DNA from: Fen-549 sp050011315
GTDB lineage: Bacteria > Actinomycetota > Thermoleophilia > Gaiellales > Gaiellaceae
Length of the DNA stretch: 64,000 bases
Assembly: GCA_050011315.1 (NCBI GenBank)
Contig: JBEKJI010000008.1
Location: forward strand, 1 to 64,000
Direction: 5' to 3'
This document shows, one piece after another, positions 58,045-64,000 of the stretch (positions within the stretch are counted from its first letter, which is position 1; each line of letters opens with the position of its first letter). The notes beneath the pieces are model-generated. The model worked only from the letters and a program-made list of their open reading frames with translations. It ran no database searches and was not told where the DNA came from. The translations under genes and the position numbers were made by a program.

Positions 58045-58980
58045 ATGACGCTCGAGGAACAGGTCCGCTCCAACCGCATCCGCACGGGGATGCTCCTGCT
58101 TTCGTTCGGGCTGGTTTTTGTCGGCATCGGCGTCGCGATTCAGGCCGTCTACGGCGGCGCCTGGCTCGTCATCATCGCCGGCATCGCCTTCGTCTACGCG
58201 CTCATCTCCTGGTTTGCGAACGGCAAGATGATCGGCTCTTGGACGGGCGCCCGGCCGGTGACCAAGGAGGAGTACCCCGACCTGGTGCGGGCGGTCGAGA
58301 ACGCCTCGATCGGGGCCGGTCTCGCTCAAACGCCGCAGGTGCGGGTGGTCGACGATCCCTGCCCGAACGCCTTTACCGCCGGCGGCTCGCCCAAGAGCTC
58401 CTACATCGCCGCCACTTCCGGATTGCTCGGGATGATGAACAAGCGCGAGCTCGACGCGGTGGTGGCGCACGAAGTCGGGCACATCCGCAACCGCGACGTG
58501 CGCCTGATGAGCTTGGCCGCCGTGCTCGTCGGGGTGGTGGCGCTCGTCGCCGACGTCGCTCTCCGCCTCGCCTTCTTCGGCGGCGGAAGGCGCAGAGGGG
58601 GCGGCAATCCGATTCTGATGATCATCGGCATCGTGATGCTGATCGTGGCGCCGATCGCCGCCTTCGGCATCCAGATGTCGCTCTCGCGCCGGCGCGAGTA
58701 CCTGGCCGACGAGTCTTCGGCCGAGATCACCGGCGACCCCGAGGGCCTGGCGCTGGCGCTCTGGAAGCTGAAAGAAGACACGAGCGAGCTACGTCACGTA
58801 AACCGGGCGACCGCCCATCTCTACATCGAGACGCCGCTCAACAACGCACAAGGCGCTCGGGGTGCGCTCTCCGGCATGTTCGATACCCATCCCTCGCTCG
58901 ACGCCCGCATCGAGTCGCTGGAGAAGATGGGCGGCTTCCAGCTCTCGGCGCTGGTCGGGCAGCAGCCGAAGCTCGCCTGA
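58045..58980 (+). CDS. htpX: M48 family metalloprotease, HtpX-like
   Basis: This 311-residue membrane protease has two N-terminal helices, the zinc motif HEVGH (142-146) in VVAHEVGHIRNRDVRLM, a further pair of helices split by RRRGGG, and the third-ligand region SRRREYLADESSAEITGDPE. HtpX-type proteases remove damaged membrane proteins. The partnership with LemA upstream is common in bacteria. The start lies next to the end of the dispersed repeat and lacks a strong Shine-Dalgarno. Confidence 0.92.
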   Translation: MTLEEQVRSNRIRTGMLLLSFGLVFVGIGVAIQAVYGGAWLVIIAGIAFVYALISWFANGKMIGSWTGARPVTKEEYPDLVRAVENASIGAGLAQTPQVRVVDDPCPNAFTAGGSPKSSYIAATSGLLGMMNKRELDAVVAHEVGHIRNRDVRLMSLAAVLVGVVALVADVALRLAFFGGGRRRGGGNPILMIIGIVMLIVAPIAAFGIQMSLSRRREYLADESSAEITGDPEGLALALWKLKEDTSELRHVNRATAHLYIETPLNNAQGARGALSGMFDTHPSLDARIESLEKMGGFQLSALVGQQPKLA

Positions 58981-59013
58981 TTCGAGCTCGATCTCGCCCG
59001 CGGTACTAGCCTG

Positions 59014-59062
59014 AGAGCCTGTCCCGCCAGGGCGGCCTCGCCTCCCCAACGGGATAGGCTCT
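59014..59062. repeat. 49-bp internally deleted copy of the 161-bp repeat, carrying a promoter -10
   Basis: AGAGCCTGTCCCG at the left and CGGGATAGGCTCT at the right are inverses except for one base, so it folds into a 13-bp stem. The right arm contains TAGGCT, which lies 6 nt before the GTG of the CDF gene. Confidence 0.85.
59055..59060 (+). promoter_or_regulatory. -10 box TAGGCT of the CDF gene, inside a repeat terminus
   Basis: TAGGCT is followed by 6 nt and GTG at 59067. The box is part of the terminal inverted repeat of the 59014-59062 element. Confidence 0.6.
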
Positions 59063-59066
59063 ACGG

Positions 59067-60425
59067 GTGACCTCGCAACAAAAGACCGCGCTCACCTCGG
59101 TCGTCGCGGCGCTGGCTCTGATCTCGCTCAAGCTGGCGACCGGCCTGATCACCGGCAGCCTTGCCTTCGTCTCCGAGGCGCTTCACTCGGGTATCGATCT
59201 CGTTGCCGCGCTGATGACGCTTTTCGCAATCGGTGTCGCGATCAGGCCGGCCGATATCGAGCATCCCTGGGGTCACGCCAAGGTCGAGCATCTGGCGGCG
59301 CTGGCGGAGGCGACGATTCTCTTCGTCGCCAGCCTCTGGATCGCGTACACGGCGGTGCACAGGCTTTCCGGCTCGAGCCCGCCCGAGGTCAGGGTGACCT
59401 GGTGGGCGTTTCTGGTGGTCGTGGTCGTTTTGTCGATCGACGCCAGCCGCACGATCATCTCCTTCCGGGCCTCGATCCGGCATCGCAGCGCCGCCCTGCA
59501 GTCGAACGCTCTGCACTTCGCGAGCGACTTCCTCGGCTCGACCGGCGTGCTGGTCGGGCTCGTCTTCGTACACGCCGGCTATCCCAAGGCCGACTCGATC
59601 GCGGCGCTGTTTGTCGCCGCCATCGTCCTGAGCGCCGCCACGAGACTCGCACTACGCAATGCCGACATCCTGATCGACCGCAGCCCGCGGCTGGCGACCG
59701 AGAAGGTCAGACAGGCGATCGCCGGCCTCGATCCGCCCGTCGACTTGAAGCAGCTGCGTGTGCGCGAGGCGGGCGATCGCTACTTCGCCGAGGTCGTGAT
59801 CGGCGTCTCGCCCGAAGCCGCCGTTGCCGAGGGACATGCCGAGGCCGATCAGATCGAGCGGGCGCTGGAAGGGGTTCTGCACGGTGGCGAGGTCGTCGTT
59901 CACGTCGAGCCTCGGGGCGCGGACGTGGGGCCGCGGGAGGCGGTGCGCGCGGCGGCGATGAGCGTGCGCGGCGTGCACGAGATCCACAACCTGGTCATCG
60001 CCGATCTCAAGGGCCGGCAGGAGGTCTCGCTCCACCTCAAGCTCCCGGGCGATTTACCGCTGGCCGATGCGCACGAGCTTGCATCACAGGTTGAGCGCGC
60101 GATCATGGCGGCTCGTCCCGAGATCGCCGCGGTGGTGACGCATCTCGAGCCGCTAACCGAGGAGGTGACCGGGAGCGCGCCGGCTCGTCTCGAGACGCGC
60201 GAATACGGCGACAAGATCAAAACGATAGTGCGCAAAGCCACCGGTGCGCCGCCGCGCTCGCTGCGCTTTGTGAGCACCGACGAGGGTCTGGTCGTCTATC
60301 TGATCGTGGCGCTCGATCCCGAGAGCTCACTTGCAGAGGCTCACGAGCGAGCCTCGGAGATCGAGTCGCGCGTTCACCGCAGCTGCCCCGGGATCAAGCA
60401 GCTGATCGTCCATACCGAGCCGTAG
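59067..60425 (+). CDS. cation diffusion facilitator transporter with three C-terminal domains
   Basis: The protein has 452 residues. The first about 205 residues hold six helices with the metal sites H40-x3-D44 (EALHSGIDL) and HFASD (helix 5), typical of CDF exporters of zinc, iron or manganese. The usual single cytoplasmic dimerisation domain of about 80 residues is here present three times in a row (starting near DLKQLRVREAG, GVHEIHNLVIADL and PPRSLRFVSTDE), which explains the length. The ion is not predictable. The GTG start uses a -10 box within a repeat terminus. Confidence 0.9.
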   Translation: MTSQQKTALTSVVAALALISLKLATGLITGSLAFVSEALHSGIDLVAALMTLFAIGVAIRPADIEHPWGHAKVEHLAALAEATILFVASLWIAYTAVHRLSGSSPPEVRVTWWAFLVVVVVLSIDASRTIISFRASIRHRSAALQSNALHFASDFLGSTGVLVGLVFVHAGYPKADSIAALFVAAIVLSAATRLALRNADILIDRSPRLATEKVRQAIAGLDPPVDLKQLRVREAGDRYFAEVVIGVSPEAAVAEGHAEADQIERALEGVLHGGEVVVHVEPRGADVGPREAVRAAAMSVRGVHEIHNLVIADLKGRQEVSLHLKLPGDLPLADAHELASQVERAIMAARPEIAAVVTHLEPLTEEVTGSAPARLETREYGDKIKTIVRKATGAPPRSLRFVSTDEGLVVYLIVALDPESSLAEAHERASEIESRVHRSCPGIKQLIVHTEP

Positions 60426-60475
60426 GACGGCGCCGCTCAGATGGCTTGACGCTGCGGGAGAAAGGTCGAGGCGGC

Positions 60476-60481
60476 TAGCCT
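60476..60481 (+). promoter_or_regulatory. -10 box TAGCCT of the MtnX-like gene (leaderless)
   Basis: TAGCCT is followed by 6 nt and the ATG at 60488. Confidence 0.6.
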
Positions 60482-60487
60482 GTGACG

Positions 60488-61105
60488 ATGCGGCTCGTGC
60501 TCGACTGGGATGGGACGGTCACCGTCGGCGACACGATGGACTTGATCGTGCGCGAGTTTGGCGACGCGGATCTCGTCGATCGTTACGCCGACGCTTACAT
60601 CGACGACTCGAAGCCTCTTGCGGTAACGCTCCAGCACGTGATCGAGACTGAGCTGGCGACCGTCAAGACTCCTCTCGACGAGGTCGTTGCCTGGCTGCTC
60701 GGAAAAGTCGAGCTGCGACCGGGCTTCCTCGAGCTCGCCGAGTGCGAGCGGCCGCTTCTTCTCTCCTCGAATCTGCGCCAGCTGATCGAGCCGGTGCTGG
60801 AGCACTACGGCGTCGAGGCGGAGTTGATCGCAAACGAGCTCGTCTCGGACGACAGCTCGGGTTGGCGCATCCAGATCGACGGCAAGATCTGTCCGGTCTG
60901 CGGTGAGCGCTGCAAGCGTCAGAAACTTCCAGCCGGGGAGATCGCTTACGTCGGCAACGGCTACTCCGACCGCTGTCCCGCCCTCGCCTCCTCGCGCATC
61001 TTCGCGCGCTGCGGCCTGGCTCGCTATCTCGACTCTATCGGCGCGTCCTACGAGCCCTTCGGCGACTTCCATCAGATCGCCGCCGCGCTCGAGCGTCCCG
61101 TCTAA
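60488..61105 (+). CDS. HAD-superfamily phosphatase, MtnX-like
   Basis: The protein has 205 residues. It starts LVLDWDGTVTVGDTMDLIVR with the HAD motif I (DWDGT, two aspartates), has LLLSSNLRQLIEPVLE as motif II and YVGNGYSDRCPALASSRIFA as motifs III/IV. The order resembles MtnX and phosphoserine phosphatase-like enzymes; MtnX acts in methionine salvage, but no other salvage genes lie here. A CPVCGERCKR insert contains three cysteines that may bind zinc. The GTG at 60482 is an alternative start; the leaderless layout favours 60488. Confidence 0.85.
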   Translation: MRLVLDWDGTVTVGDTMDLIVREFGDADLVDRYADAYIDDSKPLAVTLQHVIETELATVKTPLDEVVAWLLGKVELRPGFLELAECERPLLLSSNLRQLIEPVLEHYGVEAELIANELVSDDSSGWRIQIDGKICPVCGERCKRQKLPAGEIAYVGNGYSDRCPALASSRIFARCGLARYLDSIGASYEPFGDFHQIAAALERPV

Positions 61106-61162
61106 CGAGCAAGCGGGCCTGGCGGCCCGCTCGAGTCGAGCTCGTGTCGGAGGCCGGCTACA

Positions 61163-61570
61163 TCACGAGCCGTAGAGCCAGTCGATCATGTTGTTGAAGG
61201 CAGTCAGACTCGGCACGGTCTGCCCGGACGTTCGCCTGAGAGTGATATCCGCGCAGGAGTGTTGATCGCTGACCGGAGTTAGCAGGATGCGAAACGTGGT
61301 GCTGCCCGTGATCGTGTCGACCGCCGCCCAGGTTGCCTGGAGGGCGTCGACGGTCATCGACAGACTGCAGGCGGCAGCCGCATAGCTCCGGTTCAACCCC
61401 ACGGTCATCCACTTCACCTCGGTCTGGAGGGTCTTGACCTGCTTCTGCAGAGCTTTCACCTGTATCTGCAGAACCTTGATCTGCTTAGCCTGAGGGGTTG
61501 CGGCCCCGGCGCCGCTGATCGAGAAGGTGAGCGCGACCAGCACCGCCGCGACTGCGAGAGTACGTCTCAA
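61163..61570 (-). CDS. secreted protein with short coiled coil
   Basis: This 135-residue protein has a signal peptide (MRRTLAVAAVLVALTFSISG, cleavage after GAGA), then a coiled coil of about 30 residues (KVLQIQVKALQKQVKTLQTE) and a C-terminal part with two cysteines (AACSLSM and HSCADI). The heptad is typical of small surface proteins in this class of bacteria. Function unknown. The start is a TTG with GGGAG about 7 nt upstream. Confidence 0.8.
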   Translation of the reverse strand: MRRTLAVAAVLVALTFSISGAGAATPQAKQIKVLQIQVKALQKQVKTLQTEVKWMTVGLNRSYAAAACSLSMTVDALQATWAAVDTITGSTTFRILLTPVSDQHSCADITLRRTSGQTVPSLTAFNNMIDWLYGS

Positions 61571-61727
61571 GGAGTGTCTCCCTTCGATTGATACGCGCGC
61601 TTCGGAGGAGGGAGCCTATAGAAGCGGGTTGCCAGACGGAATAAGCCGTATGGCGCGCTGCTCGTGGCGGTAGGCTTCTGCTCCGTTAAGCGTGCCGGCA
61701 GGTGCCAATCGTCTGGAGGAAGTTCAG

Positions 61728-62423
61728 ATGGATGTGACCGTACTCTTACTACACGCTTTTCCCGTCGGCCCCGAGATGTGGGAGCCACAGCTCGAGGCTC
61801 TCGCCGGCTACGAGGTGAGAACGCCCATTCTGGCGGGACGGGGCGAGTCGATCGACGGCTGGGCCGAGCAACTGCTCGCGGAGACAGAGGGCGACCTGGT
61901 CGTCGCCGGCGCTTCGATGGGCGGTTACTGCGCCCTTGCCGTGGCGGGGCGCGCGCCGGAGCGGATGCGCGGGCTGGTGCTGGCGGGCTCGAAGGCCTCG
62001 GCCGATCCCCCGGAGGCGAAGGAGTGGCGCGACCAGTCGATCGCGCTGGTGCGCGAGAAAGGCCCGCTCGCCCTCTGGGAGACCATGCGCGGCTACGCGC
62101 TCGGCGCGAACGCCGATCCGGCGCTCGTCAAGCGGATGGACGAGATCGTCGCGAGCCAGGACGCCGAGGGCATCGTCCAGCAAATCGTGGCGATGATCGG
62201 CCGCGCGGACACCACCGACGTGGTGCGCTCGCTGGCCTGTCCCTTCCTTGCGGTCGCCGGCGAGCTCGACGAGGGCGTTGTCGCGGAATCGAAAGAGCTG
62301 GTCGAGCTGGCCGCCGACGGCGAGCTAGTGGTCGTCCCCGGAGCGAGTCACCTCGTCAGCTTCGAGCGACCCGATGTCTTCAATCCGGTACTGAAGCGAT
62401 TCCTCGAGCGCTGCGGCGCCTAG
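61728..62423 (+). CDS. alpha/beta-hydrolase
   Basis: The protein has 231 residues. It begins VTVLLLHAFPVGPEMWEPQL (oxyanion HxF-P), has the nucleophile serine in VVAGASMGGYCALAVAG, a lid region and a late LAVAGELDEGVVAESKELVE with the acid and GASHLVSFERPD with the histidine. The catalytic triad is complete. It resembles small esterases and the 3-oxoadipate enol-lactonase group. The ATG at 61728 is fixed by GGAGG 7 nt upstream. Its last 99 nt overlap the 3' end of the opposing DUF72 gene. Confidence 0.9.
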   Translation: MDVTVLLLHAFPVGPEMWEPQLEALAGYEVRTPILAGRGESIDGWAEQLLAETEGDLVVAGASMGGYCALAVAGRAPERMRGLVLAGSKASADPPEAKEWRDQSIALVREKGPLALWETMRGYALGANADPALVKRMDEIVASQDAEGIVQQIVAMIGRADTTDVVRSLACPFLAVAGELDEGVVAESKELVELAADGELVVVPGASHLVSFERPDVFNPVLKRFLERCGA

Positions 62424-63356
62424 CCCGGCCGAGGCCGGCACTCCCGCTTCGAGCAGGAGCTGGCGCAGCATGAGCGCGTTCGCCGGGGCCTGGGCGACCG
62501 GCCGCTGCATCGGCCCCGGCGGCGGGCTCGAGTTGTTGTTGTTGAAGACGGCGAACAGCTGCTGTGCGCGCCCTCCGAGCTCCCGTAGCGGCTCGATCCA
62601 CTCGGCCAGCTCCTCGCGCTCGTAGAGGTAGTCGAAGCGGTCGGCGGCGCTACCGCCGCGATGGTGCCAGGTTGCGGCGTTTCGGCCGTGGAAGCGGATG
62701 TAGGCGACATCGCTGGTGAGCTCGGCGACGGTGGGGATGACCGTCGGGCTTTCCAGACGCGGTGCGTCGACGATCACGAGCGCCATCCTCTGCTGCTTCA
62801 GAAAGGCGAGCGTCTGATCTCGGTTCTCCTGCTCGAGCCAGCTTGCGTGGCGGAACTCGACCAGCACGGTGAATCCCCTCAACCGCTCGCCGGCCCAGGC
62901 CAGGTAGTCGAAAGCCGAATCCTTGAAGACGACGTAGGGCGGAAGCTGGAAGAGGATGCCGCCCAGCTTGCCGGCGTCCCGGAGCGGCGCAATACCGGTC
63001 AGGAAGCGGTGAAAGACCTCGGTGCGAAGCTCCTCGGGCGGGTGTGAGACCCGTCCGCGCTCGTCCACCTCGGCGGCGGCGCGGAGGTCGGTCGGCAGCT
63101 GTTCGATCCGCATCGGGTGGCGCGTCATCAGCGCGAAGGCCTTGATGTGGAAGAGGAAGCCGGGCGGCGTTCGCTCCGCCCAGCCGGCGCTCACGCCGGC
63201 GCCCGGCAGCCGGTAGTAGCTGGAGTCGATCTCGACCGTGTCGAAGTGCTCGGCGTAGTAGCGGAGCCTGTCCTTCGGCGCCAGGCCGCGCGGGTACCAG
63301 TTCTTGACCAGCGCCTCGTCGGCGAACGAGCAGGTGCCGATGCGAACGGGGTTCAC
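62325..63356 (-). CDS. DUF72 (YecE-like) protein
   Basis: This 343-residue protein is a TIM-barrel DUF72 member: RIGTCSFADEALVKNWYPRG, EHFDTVEIDSSYYRLP, GFLFHIKAFALMTRHP, FTVLVEFRHASWL and VAYIRFHGRNAATWHHRGG. The residues NNNNSSP near 269-275 include the conserved FNN-type segment. Function remains unknown for the family. The GTG start lies 6 nt after TAAGGT. The last about 33 codons overlap the hydrolase gene on the other strand, and that extension is not obviously conserved. Confidence 0.9.
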   Translation of the reverse strand: MNPVRIGTCSFADEALVKNWYPRGLAPKDRLRYYAEHFDTVEIDSSYYRLPGAGVSAGWAERTPPGFLFHIKAFALMTRHPMRIEQLPTDLRAAAEVDERGRVSHPPEELRTEVFHRFLTGIAPLRDAGKLGGILFQLPPYVVFKDSAFDYLAWAGERLRGFTVLVEFRHASWLEQENRDQTLAFLKQQRMALVIVDAPRLESPTVIPTVAELTSDVAYIRFHGRNAATWHHRGGSAADRFDYLYEREELAEWIEPLRELGGRAQQLFAVFNNNNSSPPPGPMQRPVAQAPANALMLRQLLLEAGVPASAGLGAAALEESLQYRIEDIGSLEADEVTRSGDDH

Positions 63357-63362
63357 AGGGGA

Positions 63363-63368
63363 ACCTTA
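63363..63368 (-). promoter_or_regulatory. -10 box TAAGGT of the DUF72 gene (leaderless)
   Basis: TAAGGT on the minus strand is followed by 6 nt and GTG at 63356. Confidence 0.6.
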
Positions 63369-63424
63369 TGCCCGTCTGCGCCTCTATCGCCGCCTATCGG
63401 CGGAGGTCGTGAGACGATTGGGTC

Positions 63425-63910
63425 ATGTACGGGCTAGCAAGATGGGCCGGATTGCTGGTTGTGGCCCTTCTACTCGGCCTCTCCGCGTGCGCATCGACAT
63501 CCGCACCGCGAAAGCGAGCACCGCGGACGCTCCTGCCGCAGACGCCTAAAGAGGTAGTCCGCGCTTACTACGCCGCGCTGAGCAAGGACGAGGATGCAAT
63601 CGCCATGCAGTACCTCGCGCCAGAGATTCGCGAGCGCGAGTTGTCCTACGACGACAGTGACTTCACGAACCTGAAGCAATTGAGCAACTTGAAGGTCTAC
63701 GGCGGCGATCGATTCGGAGCGCGGGACTTACCGGGGCTGGACGTTCCGCTGGCCAATTACGACGAGTGGGCATTGGCTTCAGCCGATTACGATGCTGTCT
63801 ATTACCAGGTCCTCACGTCCGACAACGGTCCTCAGGTGCGGTTCGTCTACCTCGGGCGAACTATCAAGAGCGGGCGCTGGGAGATCGTCTCTATCGGGAC
63901 CGGCCCGTGA
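63425..63910 (+). CDS. hypothetical lipoprotein
   Basis: This 161-residue protein has a lipoprotein signal peptide (MYGLARWAGLLVVALLLGLS with lipobox LSAC) and a mature domain starting TPKEVVRAYYAALSKDEDAI, the pattern of small NTF2-like or DUF4829-like domains, ending RFVYLGRTIKSGRWEIVSIG. It is divergent from DUF72 with 68 nt between the two starts. Function unknown. Confidence 0.82.
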   Translation: MYGLARWAGLLVVALLLGLSACASTSAPRKRAPRTLLPQTPKEVVRAYYAALSKDEDAIAMQYLAPEIRERELSYDDSDFTNLKQLSNLKVYGGDRFGARDLPGLDVPLANYDEWALASADYDAVYYQVLTSDNGPQVRFVYLGRTIKSGRWEIVSIGTGP

Positions 63911-63935
63911 TCATCGCTCCGAGTTCGAACGCTCT

Positions 63936-63972
63936 CAGGCCTATCTCGGCACAGTGCGGGTAAAAGGTCTTT
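63936..63972. repeat. possible terminus of the 161-bp repeat family
   Basis: GGCCTATCTCG matches the left end of the 46958 copy, and AAAAGGTCT further on faintly resembles the right end. The similarity is short and the window ends soon after. Confidence 0.3.
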
Positions 63973-64000
63973 CCGACGAGATCAGACTGTCACAAAACCG

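Noticed and set aside
61664..62473. 269-codon alternative frame over the hydrolase gene
   Set aside because: It is Arg/Gly-rich and overlaps the clear alpha/beta-hydrolase frame with its Shine-Dalgarno and catalytic triad.

Overview
The window is one contiguous, GC-rich bacterial chromosome segment of single-copy genes. It most resembles an actinobacterium, probably of the class Thermoleophilia (Gaiellales/Solirubrobacterales-like). The clues are a collagen-like secreted protein with the SPATVIACLALFLA-type N-terminus common in that class, a class II DAHP synthase, ThyX, a class A RNase P RNA, a Gram-positive LexA box, CGNR and LAL-type regulators, and many genes whose start codon lies 6-8 nt after a TANNNT -10 box (leaderless transcripts). 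I see no transposase, phage gene, rRNA or CRISPR array.

Layout. 0.1-8.6 kb: a fused FakA/FakB-like protein, an MDR oxidoreductase, DUF1295, HAD and flippase-like genes, a PD40 lipoprotein and a PfkB kinase. 8.7-12.8 kb: class II DAHP synthase, a degenerate YjbQ-like protein, thyX, plsY. 12.9-17.2 kb: an RTX-repeat protein next to the rpsF-ssb-rpsR-rplI operon. 17.3-23.8 kb: small metabolic genes and two site-2 proteases; a segmental duplication near 20.4-22.1 kb has left a chimeric pseudogene. 24-32.5 kb: methylmalonyl-CoA mutase large subunit, GH5, a glycosyltransferase, secG, tRNA-Leu(GAG), lexA with promoter and SOS box, rnpB with terminator, and a divergent two-component system. 33-39.7 kb: a histone-deacetylase-like gene without a canonical start, topoisomerase III, the principal sigma factor, and an oligopeptide-binding lipoprotein also without a canonical start. 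39.7-44.3 kb: a relatively AT-rich patch with a 25-residue hydrophobic peptide, an HD-GYP membrane protein and the 3' half of a large LAL regulator, flanked by LuxR-type HTH genes. 44.4-54.1 kb: a PimA-like mannosyltransferase coupled to a flippase-like protein, a coiled-coil membrane protein, alaC, a collagen-like protein, a CAX exchanger, and proline dehydrogenase coupled to a class III aminotransferase. 54.5-64 kb: a four-gene operon with a FabL-type enoyl reductase, lemA and an M48 protease, a CDF transporter, an MtnX-like phosphatase, a hydrolase, DUF72 and a lipoprotein.

The most unusual features are non-genic. A family of about 161-bp repeats has terminal inverted repeats (TAGGGCCTATCYCG-like) and an internal hairpin. 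The terminal TAG serves as stop codon of an adjacent gene in several copies, and one internally deleted copy supplies the -10 box of the CDF gene. A second, roughly 106-bp repeat precedes two unrelated genes. Several 300-400-bp spacers are packed with perfect hairpins. Two genes have strong Shine-Dalgarno sequences placed before GTC or GTT, with no ATG/GTG/TTG available.

All calls come from reading the sequence. Family names rest on recognised motifs, not on database searches.
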